From: Bathynomus jamesi
Lineage: Eukaryota > Arthropoda > Malacostraca > Isopoda > Cirolanidae
Assembly (NCBI GenBank): GCA_023014485.1
Contig: JAJOZX010002364.1
Span: 279,501 to 343,500 of the forward strand
DNA: 64,000 nt
Reading direction: 5' to 3'
This document shows, piece by piece, positions 24,207-33,540 of this stretch. The notes beneath the pieces were generated by a model, which was not told the DNA's origin, did not search any database, and saw only the letters and a program-made list of their open reading frames with translations. A program made the translations under genes and the position numbers. Within the stretch, counting starts at the first letter, position 1, and the number at the start of each line of letters is the position of its first letter.

Positions 24207-24298
24207 CTTTATACAATGTCGTTTTGACGTCATTATCAAGCTCCACGGAGGGAATTTCCAGGTAGTAGCATGAATCACGTTGCTGTTCTTTCACCTGT

Positions 24299-24331
<33 letters not shown>

Positions 24332-24343
24332 AGAAAGCGAAAC
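24207..24343 (-). promoter_or_regulatory. IER-like promoter, left arm: TATA, CRE, kappaB, ISRE
   Basis: In minus-strand order towards the gene: GTTTCGCTTTC (the ISRE-like GAAAGCGAAAC lies at 24333-24343 on +), a (CA)n spacer, GGAAATTCCC (24251-24260), TGACGTCA (24226-24233) and TATAAAGG (24207-24214). The ATG is at 24107. Three of these sites match textbook consensus without mismatch. Confidence 0.6.
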
Positions 24344-24479
24344 GCTAATTGAAACATTATTTATAATAAAGAAATATTCAAGCTATATATATATATTTAC
24401 AAACACGTGTAATAAATAAGTTAACAATAGCACATCAGATTATATTCAAGATATATATTTAAAACGTGTGATAAATAAG

Positions 24480-24520
24480 TTAACAATGAATTTCTGTGTT
24501 AACATAATTTCATTTGTTAA
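24480..24520. other. centre of the palindrome
   Basis: GTTAACAATGAATTTCTGTGTTAAC marks the turning point, given here in short: GTTAACAAT on the left and TGTGTTAAC on the right. The two copies of the AAATAAGTTAAC / GTTAACTTATTT block face each other across it. Only a few bases are unpaired. Confidence 0.75.
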
Positions 24521-24661
24521 CTTATTTATTACACGTTTGTAAATATATATCTCTTGAATATAATCATTGATGTGTCTATTGTTAACTTATTTATTACACG
24601 TATTTGTAAAATATATATAGCTTCAATATTTCGTTTATTAAATAATCATGTTTCAATTAGC

Positions 24662-24784
24662 GTTTCGCTTTCTCCGTGTGTGTGTGTGTGCACAGGTGAA
24701 AGAACAGCAACGTGATTCATGCTACTACCTGGAAATTCCCTGCGTGGAGCTTGATAATGACGTCAAAACGACATTGTATAAAGG
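24662..24784 (+). promoter_or_regulatory. IER-like promoter, right arm: ISRE, kappaB, CRE, TATA
   Basis: Sites in order: GTTTCGCTTTC (24662-24672, complement of an ISRE GAAANNGAAAC), GGAAATTCCC (24731-24740, complement of the kappaB consensus), TGACGTCA (24758-24765, full CRE) and TATAAAGG (24777-24784). The coding ATG lies about 100 bp further on. The spacing (CRE about 19 bp before TATA, kappaB 27 bp before CRE) suits a compact inducible promoter. The match to consensus is observed; the function is inferred. Confidence 0.65.
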
Positions 24785-24884
24785 CAGGCGAAACTTTCAC
24801 TTTAACTCATTACAAGATTGGAAATAGAGGATAGAGTCGTGTTAGTTAGCTCTCTGTGCCTTGACCAATTCCTAGGTGGTGAAC

Positions 24885-25433
24885 ATGATATCTGACGTTC
24901 CAAACGGGTTTGAAGCACACAAGTTGATAAATATATCGCTCGGTAAAATTGCATCCAGACGTTCCAGAAGAGCTGGTGCATCTTTGCATAAATCATTATT
25001 AGTTGCCACTGTGTTACATAAAGCCCGTTTTGTTTACTTAGAAGCAGCACATAATTACCTCCACACAATATTTTCCCCGCCACAAGGGCAACCTGAGGAG
25101 ATTGTCCCCGACCCACCTCAAGCGCCCGCACCATTACCTGAAGTGTCCGTTACCCCAGTGAGCCCTCTCGATTGTGGTGTCAATAATATCAACCAAGATG
25201 ATTATTCACCCATTGAATGCATTAGTGAAGAGCGTAAATCTAGATTAGAAGGCAACGACTGTGAAGTAGACTCGAGCAGTGAATATGGTTGCAACGAAAC
25301 CTTGCACCATACCAGAAAAAGACGGAGAGTTTCTGATCAGGAAACAAAGGCTGCAGTTTACTCAATTTTACCAAAACGAATCAAAGATAATTTAGAACAT
25401 GAACAATACTCAGGCTGCTATTTTAGCGACTAA
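24885..25433 (+). CDS. IER2/IER5-like immediate-early response protein, 182 aa
   Basis: Residues 10-52 match the N-terminal IER domain pattern (A..L....LGKI..R..RAG..LHKSLLVATVLHKARFVY). IER proteins are short-lived nuclear regulators induced by growth or stress signals and acting with PP2A/HSF1 in vertebrates. A proline-rich stretch covers residues 65-95, an acidic/serine region 105-137, and a basic nuclear-localisation-like cluster RKRRR lies at 144-148. I chose the ATG at 24885 because the upstream GTG codons are not conserved in the other arm. A frameshifted continuation to about 25673 encodes FAAWEDDYITSLV, which recalls the Trp-containing C-terminus of IER5, so the full protein may have been longer. 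It is the only intact copy of the two and lies behind a CRE/kappaB/TATA promoter. It is probably captured from a host. Confidence 0.7.
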   Translation: MISDVPNGFEAHKLINISLGKIASRRSRRAGASLHKSLLVATVLHKARFVYLEAAHNYLHTIFSPPQGQPEEIVPDPPQAPAPLPEVSVTPVSPLDCGVNNINQDDYSPIECISEERKSRLEGNDCEVDSSSEYGCNETLHHTRKRRRVSDQETKAAVYSILPKRIKDNLEHEQYSGCYFSD

Positions 25434-25673
25434 AATTTTGTGTTGATGTGGATTCGATCTTACCTCTTGTCGGTGCTCTGAGCAGACAGGCAAACGACGA
25501 GATTTTGCAGCATGGAAGATGACTACATAACTTCTCTCGTGATCAACTTGGAATCCTTGAATTTCTATAAAATCAGTCCAGACGGTCTTCGTCTCGAATC
25601 TATTTTAAAACCGGTATTAATTCGTGAACATAGGCTAAAAGTATTTAATAGAATACTTTCTTTAAAGTATTAG
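25434..25673 (+). pseudogene. probable frameshifted C-terminal extension of the IER-like gene
   Basis: A downstream frame encodes CSEQTGKRR, DFAAW and DDYITSLVINLESLNFY before a stop at 25671-25673. The left arm carries one more G (GCATGGGAAG against GCATGGAAG), which keeps AAWEDDYI in one frame there. Alternatively, translation from the ATG at 25512 gives an independent 53-aa ORF. Confidence 0.4.
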
Positions 25674-25950
25674 GTTACTGTTGTTTGTGATCACCAAATC
25701 TAAGCATTTGTTTTTTCTTGTGTTTTCTGTTATTTCTTGTGTTAACATAATTTCAATTGTTAACTTATTTATCACGTGTTTTTAAATATATGTCTTGAAT
25801 ATAATCATTGATGTGCCTATTGTTAACTTATTTATTACACGTATTTGTAAATATATATATATAACTTGAATATCTCGTTTATTAAATCGTATTTGTAAAT
25901 ATATATAACTTGAATATCTCGTTTATTAAATAAATCATGTTTCAATTAGC

Positions 25951-26130
25951 GTTTCACTTTCTCCTTTGTGTGTGCACAGGTGAAAGTTCTAAGCTCCGCC
26001 CACTGTAAGACCAGCAACGTGAGTCATGCTACTATCTGTGATTCCCTGCGTGGTCAGTCGACTGCAGTAAGCCCTTGAGATCAGACGTGTATTCGCCAGC
26101 GTAGAAGAAAAAAAAGATCAGACGTGTATT
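25951..26130 (+). promoter_or_regulatory. promoter-like module upstream of the FMKWYSAKCQD ORF, right arm
   Basis: Shares GTGCACAGGTGAAAG, AGCAACGTGA(T/G)TCATGCTAC and ATTCCCTGCGTGG with the IER module. It contains the ISRE complement GTTTCACTTTC (25951-25961), a GC box CTCCGCCCAC (25994-26003) and an AP-1 site TGAGTCA (26020-26026). No clear TATA box. Confidence 0.5.
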
Positions 26131-26133
26131 CAA

Positions 26134-26343
26134 ATGGCTGCCTTTAATATTGCTTTTGCAACGTTTATGAAATGGTATTCAGCAAAGTGCCAGGATGTGG
26201 TGGATACCGAAAAACTTCCTATTCCCCCTCCTATGCCTCTTTTAAAACCACATTGGATTGTGCGAAGTTGCAAGATGTACAAATACTCTACGGATGTTCT
26301 GGTGAGACCGTTGAAGGCTTTCGTTGCACAGACGATGTGCTGA
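26134..26343 (+). CDS. small orphan protein, 69 aa (right arm)
   Basis: An open frame starting at ATG, conserved in part with the left-arm copy. It has a hydrophobic start (MAAFNIAFATFMKWY), a short proline block (LPIPPPMPLL), then a basic/aromatic segment (RSCKMYKYSTDV). I recognise no family. A frame overlapping its end (…DDVLKYAVELNFIKSHIP) is also open, which suggests that a longer ancestral protein was frameshifted. Confidence 0.5.
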   Translation: MAAFNIAFATFMKWYSAKCQDVVDTEKLPIPPPMPLLKPHWIVRSCKMYKYSTDVLVRPLKAFVAQTMC

Positions 26344-26455
26344 AGTATGCTGTAGAGCTAAACTTTATAAAGTCTCACATACCGTGAAGTAAAAGAAACA
26401 ACGCGTGCAGAAGAGAAGCAGCAGGTATGGGTGGTGTGACAAGCGGTATTACGTC

Positions 26456-26701
26456 ATGTTACACCATGTCGATTACTCATACCCTACGAATGAAAATGTG
26501 AATCTCGTAATCATGGACAATCTTAAGTATTTTTATCACTATATTAATGTATATCATGATGAGGTTCGTAGTGAGGTTGTGGCTAGTGCCCTGCGTGAGT
26601 TTTTAACAGACTTTAGAGACGAGTATCGTTTGATGGGCAGAAAGGAAAAATATGAGCATATGTTCCTCTCAAATAGTGCGCCGGAGTGTGAAGATGTTTA
26701 G
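26456..26701 (+). CDS. small orphan protein, 81 aa (right arm)
   Basis: The frame starts at the ATG in TACGTCATGTTACACC. It is open upstream in the same frame to a GTG at 26405, so the true start could be further 5'. It contains NVNLVIMDNLKYFYHYI and ALREFLTDFRDEYRLMG, probably helical and charged. No family recognised. It ends about 55 bp before the TATA box of the next ORF, giving virus-like compact spacing. Confidence 0.5.
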   Translation: MLHHVDYSYPTNENVNLVIMDNLKYFYHYINVYHDEVRSEVVASALREFLTDFRDEYRLMGRKEKYEHMFLSNSAPECEDV

Positions 26702-26757
26702 TAAAACATTATAAAATGTGCCTAGTTCGTGAAAATTATCCTGAAGAACTATTTCTT

Positions 26758-26764
26758 TATATAA
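26758..26764 (+). promoter_or_regulatory. TATA box of the 26807 ORF
   Basis: TATATAA followed by CGCGCAGT, 43 bp before the ATG at 26807. It is conserved in the left arm (TTATATAAAGAAATAG region near 22240). Confidence 0.5.
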
Positions 26765-26806
26765 CGCGCAGTTGTCGTAACGATTTAGATTATTTCAATT
26801 GCCGCT

Positions 26807-27052
26807 ATGTTGAGTGAAGACGAGTTCACGATTGAAAAGCTCGGGTCGGTAGAAATAAACCCTCGATTGGAAAAGCGTGTTTATAAACTTGTGTTTAATA
26901 ATGTAGCTAACGATGAACTCTTTGTGCGTGCTTTTGATTGTATTCTAGACGTATTTAAAGATGACTTACCATCCGGTTGTAAAGTGGGAACAAAAATAGT
27001 ACTGAACGATATGAAAGCCCTTCATATCGAGTACAGGTTTCCCTATACTTAA
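26807..27052 (+). CDS. small orphan protein, 81 aa, with own TATA box (right arm)
   Basis: An intact frame MLSEDEFTIEKLGSVEINPR to EYRFPYT. It is rich in conserved-looking turns (NDELFVRAFDC, GCKVGTKIVLND). The left-arm copy is frameshifted. No recognised family. It follows the 26456 ORF in the same direction, so the right arm reads as four rightward genes. Confidence 0.55.
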   Translation: MLSEDEFTIEKLGSVEINPRLEKRVYKLVFNNVANDELFVRAFDCILDVFKDDLPSGCKVGTKIVLNDMKALHIEYRFPYT

Positions 27053-27059
27053 AGCGGTG

Positions 27060-28229
27060 AAATATTATTAAACCGTATATACTGCGTAATGCAGAGCAAT
27101 AATGATGTAATTGTAAACTCGATTAAGTGCGAGTTTAGTATTTTGAAAAAAAAAAGTGAAATGTATTTATATATTTTGCGTGATATTTCTCCTGTACTGT
27201 TATGATTATATCCATATTTCTATTATTATTGAAATTGTATATTTATTTCTATATATCTCCATAATTGTGTGTGTGTGTGTATTTCTCCTGTACTGTTATA
27301 TTGACGGATGATATGCATATTCCTCATTTCTATTATCATTCAAATGTATATTTATTTTCTATATATTTATAATAAACAGAATGATGCAATGATGGTTTAC
27401 TTAATTCTTTTGGTTAATTACATCATGTTACGCCTTCTAAACCTACTAGCGGAATTCTAAACCAACTTTTAAGAAAATAAATGGTACAATCTGTCAACTG
27501 TGTAGCTGAGCAATGGTATCTGGCAGCTCTCCATGATAATGTATACAAATCTGGCACCTCTTCTGAAGGCTCCACGCTCCACAGATCTTATAGACAATGC
27601 AGGTCCTGTATATGAGCTTTAATTATCTCGATGAAATAGTGAGCAATCGACGAGATGTATTTCTGAATCCACAGAACAGCTGTTCACTGAAGACTGCATG
27701 TTCCACATTTTATAATAAAGAAATTATAAATATATCCTAATTATATTTTTAAAAGAGCATTCGGTTTCCACGTTAAACTGTTGGTCTAAGGTGGAGTGAA
27801 AACCTTAACCGTTGGCACTCTTCGGGGAAGAGCTAGTTGTTATTATTATTAAAGAGAAAATCGTGCATTAGCATGCTTTTCGGTCATACTACTGTCTCTG
27901 ATCAAATGATCCTGTTATTTTAAACCCGGTTGCACACCTCATGCACCTTGTTTCTTTCGCTGATTATTATTTAATATAATTGTGTGTATTTCTTTCAATA
28001 ACAGAGATGTTATCTAAGAATATGACACCATACAAATTACGCGTAAATATAAAATATTTTCATTGTAGAAGTAATGATAATGATAATATTAAGAATTGGA
28101 GTAAACGGAGGTTTTTGCTCGAATAGATTGGAAGAAGGATTAACCCTCGGTCAAAAAGGTCTCTAGGGAGACTATTCGAATTGACACACACTCCCTTTCC
28201 TCCTGTGTGTGCGCGCGCGCACACGAGTT

Positions 28230-28260
<31 letters not shown>

Positions 28261-28564
28261 GATGGGGTGGGGAGTTTGGGGAAACGAGGGAGGAGGATCG
28301 TGTGTATTGAATTGCCGTATGTTTCAGATTTCTTCGTAAGCGCATTGAGAATGTTTCATTGTAGAAGTAATAACATTATTATTATTAAGATTTGGAGTGA
28401 AGGGAGACTTATCAAGAGCGGCCTGGAAGAAAGGTCTCTCGACAAGCAGGTGTTCTTCGAATTGACCCAGTCCTTTCCTCGTGTGTGCGCGCACGAGTTG
28501 TTCATATACAAACACAGATGGGGAATGTACGAGCATGCTTTTTGGTTTTAATTCGGCGAAATTC

Positions 28565-28602
<38 letters not shown>

Positions 28603-29220
28603 GTTGACAAATATACACGATTATTATGATTCTTTATATATATAAACACAGATGTGGGTCGAGCGTGTGTTTTGGTTAATTTCAACTTTCTTCGTTTCTT
28701 TAGATTTCGTTTTTTGCAATTTTCTTCGCAAGGTTTCTTCTCCTTTCGTTTTTCGGTATTTAAATAAGAATTAAATGATTTATTGGAGCGTGTGTTTAAA
28801 TGAATCTTCCAATTGATTAATTATATAAATATATTGTGGTGTTTTATATGGTTGAATCTTCCAATTGATTAACTATATAGATATATTGTGGTATTTTGAT
28901 TAATATATGGTTTGTGCACACGAGTGGTTCATTAGTTTATTATATATACAAGCACAGATGGGTGGGGGGTTTGGGGGAATGAGGATCGTGTGTTTTGAAT
29001 TGTTTCGTAAATTTTCTTTTCGTTTTTCCCACTGATATTCGTGACTTAAATATTTATAATAAAAATTAAGTGTGTAAAGGTTTAAATTATTTATTTAATA
29101 AACAGAATTTAATTGGATTCATCGATTAACTACCATCATATAAATATATTGTGGTATTTTGAATAATATATGGTTTAATTTAATAAATATTGCTATCTGG
29201 CAACTCAGCCGAATACATGG
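27060..29220. other. right arm, non-coding outer part
   Basis: Mirror of 19236-21950: AT-rich spacers, CA/TA microsatellites (28222-28256, 28566-28598) and one copy of the motif tripled in the left arm. 27770-27850 holds a truncated SINE tail (CCACGTTAAACTGT, CTAAGGTGGAGTGAAAA). No gene recognised. Confidence 0.6.
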
Positions 29221-29221
29221 C

Positions 29222-29798
29222 GCTATCTGGCAACATGGCGGATTAGAGGTTTATAAAAGACCGAGAGACGACTGACGGAATCATTCAAGCTCGGCTCCCC
29301 GCCGAGCAAGGACCTCTGGTCCTTTCTCTTTCTGGCCCTTTGGGAAAACCCCTTAGAGGCCTCTTAGGTTAGGTAAACGAAAATAGCTTGAGGGAGAACT
29401 CCGCCTCCAAGTTGCATGCCTTGCAATCAAAGGCAACTACTCTCTCTCTCTCTCTCCTTCAGGTGTACCCCTCCCCCCCTTGGCTTAGCCAACTGGCTGA
29501 GTAGGAGCCTATAAAACCGCCTACTCGGCTGAAGTCTTAATATGCACTTGGCTCCTGCCAGGTGAACACCTCTCCTCCTTTCTCTCCTTTCTGGCCCTTT
29601 GGGGGGAATAGCTTGGGGGAGAACTCCGCCTCCAAGTTGCATGCCCCTTGCAACCCCACTTTGGGGTTGGCAACAAAGGCCTCTTTGGGGGATTTTTGCA
29701 ACACCCCACCCCCTTCGCAACAACCCCCACCCCCCTGTGCAACATTACGTAATCACTTGCAACATTCATGCACTCTCCCCTTTTGCGGCTATACTACT
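29222..29798. repeat. right terminal inverted repeat
   Basis: Mirror of the left terminus. Two TATA-type words, TTTATAAAAG (29251-29260) and CCTATAAAAC (29508-29517), stand in tandem pointing outward. Each sits next to a short GC-rich self-complementary segment. Short open frames here (GGGVLPQAIPPKGPERRER in shifted frames) are repeat-derived and I do not call them genes. Confidence 0.7.
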
Positions 29799-30900
29799 CA
29801 CCTCACCAAAATTCAAGGTATATCATCAGAATCGGAAGTACGCAGCTCAGTACCACAAGGTACAGTACTGGCCCCACTCCTGTTCATTATCATGCTAACA
29901 GACATAGACAGCGGAGTAAACAGCAACAGTATAGTAACATTCTTTGCAGACGATACAAAGATCGAATAAAATATACAAATGGTCAGAAGACATGACATTT
30001 AACACCGAGAAATTTCAGCTCTTGAGATATGATAGAAAAGAACAACTTAGATTGTCCTATCCCTCCAGATAGAGGAAATTCAGAGAAGCACAAAAGCGAT
30101 CGATCTGGGGGTAATAATGACCGATGATGCGAAGTTCGAAACACACAATTAGATAGCGATAAATAAAGCAAAAAGGGTCGCGGGACAGGTGTTAAGAACA
30201 TTCAAAAGCAGGGACAGGACAGTAATGATTCCCCTGCTAAAAACACTGATTATACCAAACCTTGAATACTGCCCAGTTTTGACGTCCCCATATAAAAAGG
30301 AAGAAACTAATAAACGAAGAAACTCACGCATTTCACATCAAAGAATGATGGCTGCAAAAGAGCTCAACTATTGGGAAAGACTACGTAAACTAAATCTGGA
30401 CTCCCTGGAAAGAAGAAGAGAGAGGTACACCATAATCTACATGTGGAAAATAATCGAAAAACTGGTACTAAACCTCAAACTAAACCCAATTACCATTCAA
30501 ACAACGCTGGAAAATAGGAAAGGCAGTGTGTAGTGTTCCCAAATTAAAGGCCCGACAAGGGACCTCCTCAACACTGAAGGAAAATAGCTTGGTTGTCGGG
30601 GGCCAAGACTTTTTAACCATCTTCCAAATGACCTCAGAAACGTTACAGGGGTCAAAGTTGGTTTTCAAGAGAAGATTAGATGTCTGGCTCAGGACGGTAC
30701 CAGATGAGCCGGGTTTACCTGGCTATGTACGGTGGAGAGCGCAAGAAAGGAACTCGCTCGCTCTTCCAAGCCAGACCTAGAGGCGCGGCCACCAGCTTGA
30801 CCTTTGTGTGAAGAGAGACCAACGCATGGAACAGCAACGAGGTTAACGAGGTATATACAGGGAGCTCCTCCAGGATTTTGGTGAGGTGGGGTGACTGATA
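29799..30900 (+). pseudogene. LINE copy 1, right half (RT palm to C-terminus)
   Basis: Resumes with the duplicated CACCTC, then jumps to SSVPQGTVLAPLLFIIMLTD and the catalytic FADD (codons 29943-29954). NLEYCPVLTSPYKKEE, ERLRKLNLDSLERRRE and FKRRLDVWLRTVPDEPGLPG follow across frameshifts, the usual C-terminal path of this LINE family. Compared with the copy at 59.9 kb, about 310 bp are missing right after CACCAAA, with AAA microhomology. Confidence 0.85.
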
Positions 30901-31140
30901 TCAAAATCTGCCTCAAATAGCTCCTAAAGAACGTTTTCTAGTGTCTATTTCGCTCATTGATAAGCTACACATTTTGCCATGCTTTCAAAGAACAAAAGAT
31001 GGTCTTTTTTACATAATGTTCTTCTACATAAAAATTCCTCTTACAAAAAGGTAGCATTGTGAAAAAAGTAAATTTACTAAAGCAAGGGGGTGGCTAGTCA
31101 CCTCAGCCCTACCCCCCACCCTGGAGGAGCCCCTGATATA

Positions 31141-31199
31141 TACTCTATATATCACCATATATATATATATATAATATATATAGTATTATATATATATAG

Positions 31200-31236
<37 letters not shown>

Positions 31237-31260
31237 GTATGTATGTATGTAATGTATATG
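31141..31260. repeat. TA/TG microsatellite
   Basis: Runs of ATAT and GTATGTATGT. Frames across it are meaningless. Confidence 0.9.
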
Positions 31261-31850
31261 TAAATCTGTCGTTAAAATTCTTAGCATCTTTATTTAATCC
31301 AAACTTTTCGTTCCATCGAAGTGGAAGTAGGTTACAATAAGTTAAAAAAATTAAAAGTATTTCTACCAAACTATAATTGAGAAAAAGAACCAAGTAAAAC
31401 AAATTTTACTTGAGTTATTTTAATTTTAATTATAATTTTAATTAACTCGTTAACCTCATGATTCATCAAGTATATATAAAATGAAAACCCATGTTGCATT
31501 ACCTGATGGCTCTCTACTTGAACGAACTCCTTAAAATGGCATTATTCACACTTCAGTAAAAACAGTCCCAACAAAGGTTTAATTTTATGACGACGGATAA
31601 AAAAATTAAAAAAAAAAAAAAACACACACACACACGACTCTTGCTAGGTTGAATATCACTTCTCTTCGGGTGGTATCACACTTCTTCTGGGAAATCTTTC
31701 TTCAACTATACTCCACATTGGGGGAATTTAGAGGGTATGTTCCCAGAGTTCGTGTCAAGGTTTCGGGCTGTCCAGGGAAGTTTTTCTTCTCCCCCATTGT
31801 GGAATCGTACAGTGGTGCGATAGGTAGCTTCGTTTTCCTGGAAAGTAGAG
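31261..31850. other. no gene recognised
   Basis: AT-rich sequence with an A-run followed by ACACACACAC at 31610-31636. No domain seen. Confidence 0.5.
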
Positions 31851-31854
31851 TATA

Positions 31855-32340
31855 ATTGGTCACACTGAGGCTGCCTCGCTAGTACAGTATGTGGTTGCCT
31901 ACAATAGATGGTACTTCAGGAGGATTTCCGTGTGCCATACGAAGCAGAATCTAAACGTCCTTCAACGATCATCAAAGTTGTCTTACCCTCGTACTAAACT
32001 TCCGCCATACCATTCCACAATATTTTACCGTGAGCTAGATATAATAAGGATGGAATGTTTCGGATGGACTTTTCCATAACCAACTTTGTCTTCCAGATGC
32101 GAACTGCTGAAAGCTGGACTCATCGGAAAACAGTATACATTTCTCCAAATTCTTTATGCCATAGTCATCATTTCCATAGCACATTTATCTCTACTGTGTT
32201 TATGCTTCTTGAAAAGGAAGAAGGAAGGTTTTCTACGCGTAAAATGCGTAGGCAATGTCAGTAACAGAAACAGGCATGGTGAATAATTGCTCTCATTTCG
32301 TGGTGGCACTGTTGATGGTCTTCTTGCTTGCTTTTTCGCA
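31855..32340 (-). pseudogene. Tc1-like transposase relic
   Basis: On the minus strand several frames together give an SSSHLEDKVGYGKS-like block, then a KILWNGMAEV/YEGKTTLMIVEGRLDS block. This is the order found in the DDE core of Tc1 transposases (DESxF, then VWG.ISYEGKT.L). It is too decayed for the catalytic residues to be placed. Confidence 0.4.
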
Positions 32341-32359
32341 GTAGCCGCTTTCTGTTATG

Positions 32360-32455
32360 TTAACCCTTTAAGGACTGAAGATGCCAATTGGTAACGTTTC
32401 AAATACACGCATTCATAACTTAACCCTACAAAAAATTCAGGGCTGAAAGGGTTAA
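32360..32455. repeat. ~95-bp MITE, copy 1
   Basis: Bounded by TTAACCCTTTAAGGACTGAA and its imperfect complement TTCAGGGCTGAAAGGGTTAA. It shares the inner block AACTTAACCCTACAAAAA with the copy at 41526-41619. Confidence 0.6.
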
Positions 32456-33344
32456 ATTTTGAGGTATTCACTGCACATGAAACGCCCACAATCGTAGTAA
32501 TGAATCTTACTTTGGCTATACTCTGAGAACCCGCCAATGGAGCTCGGATAAATGGACAAATATCATGAGAACCGCTTGTCTTCGGCGTGTAGATATCCGA
32601 ACGCACTATTTACGACAGACGTCATTTATAAACACGTAAACTAAACTTTTGGAATGTTTCACTGTCCAGAAGACAGAGCACCAAGTTATTTTGGTAGTAC
32701 TGGAAGCACTGGTGGGTGCATTATCCTTAGTTTTGTAATAAATTTTCGATACTTCTTTTTTAAGAATTTTCCGCAATGATGTCAGGTTAATATCTATGAG
32801 CAGTGTCACTGCAGATGTCCTCTTCCTCCTCAGAAAGGGATCAGATGCGGATATTCCCATTCGTAGACTTGAAGTTCGCAAATTACTTTCCTCTTTTAAA
32901 TTATCGCTGATAATTTCTCCCCATATTTGACGACTCTTCCGATTGTCTTAAATCATTGCATAATTTAACGAAGTCCAGTTATTGGTCTCTTAAAATTACT
33001 ACCTTTAACCTAACCAAAATCTTCGAAAGCGACCAAACTTTAGTGGCCATTCCGCACAGATATAACTAGTCATTCCTTTGCATAGTTCCTCAAATCTATG
33101 GAACTACTGCGTAACTTTCTACTTTCTCACCCAAAGCAAATGAAAATCAGAATGTATACATAATTTTTTTTAATTATTTTTTATACGTGCACCGCTTATA
33201 CTGTACCAGTAAAAATTTACTTCTGTATACTTGCATCTGTACCATTATAATGGTATAATTTGTCGCTGTATCTACCGTATACTAAACCCAAACTGATATA
33301 CAGTACACTCGGTTTTTGTACACCTACCCCAGTATAAGAGACCA
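32456..33344. other. no gene recognised
   Basis: Short frames only. I see nothing to assign. Confidence 0.45.
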
Positions 33345-33540
33345 GTGCCCGTAGCTCAGTGGATAACCCCATTTCCAGTAAGCAAAGTGAAGACACTGAG
33401 CGGGGGTTCGACTCCCGATGATGCGGTAATAATATTGGCATTAGAACAATGGGCCGCATTAGTTGGCCTGAGCGCTGTCTCCTCTTCACTGTATTATTAT
33501 TATTTTTTACATAGGAACATAAATTGAAATAAAACATTCC
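33345..33540 (+). repeat. tRNA-derived SINE
   Basis: The head contains a pol III A box (TAGCTCAGTGG, 33352-33362) and B box (GGTTCGACTCC, 33405-33415) with tRNA-like spacing. The body (GGCCGCATTAGTTGGCC) has a TAT/TAT-rich tail near 33490-33510. The acceptor and anticodon arms do not fold as a working tRNA. Confidence 0.65.

Larger units (their letters stand above)
18633..29798. mobile_element. 11.2 kb palindromic Polinton-like element
   Basis: The sequence from 18633 to about 24495 is repeated in reverse orientation from about 24500 to 29798. The ends are AGTAGTATAGCC and GGCTATACTACT, flanked on both sides by CACCTC (18627-18632 and 29799-29804). A 6-bp duplication, AG...CT ends and long terminal inverted repeats are the hallmarks of Polinton/Maverick elements. 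The gene set (IER-like protein and small ORFs, each present twice in mirror image) and the lack of pPolB, integrase, ATPase or capsid frames are not typical. I infer an inverted dimer of one end of a larger Polinton or virus-like element. It interrupts a LINE whose halves lie on either side. Confidence 0.75.

Noticed and set aside
24885..25433. Ordinary host IER gene in a duplicated region
   Set aside because: It lies within exact element ends with a 6-bp duplication and in mirror image with mobile-element spacing; a host locus would not be bounded by the interrupted LINE.
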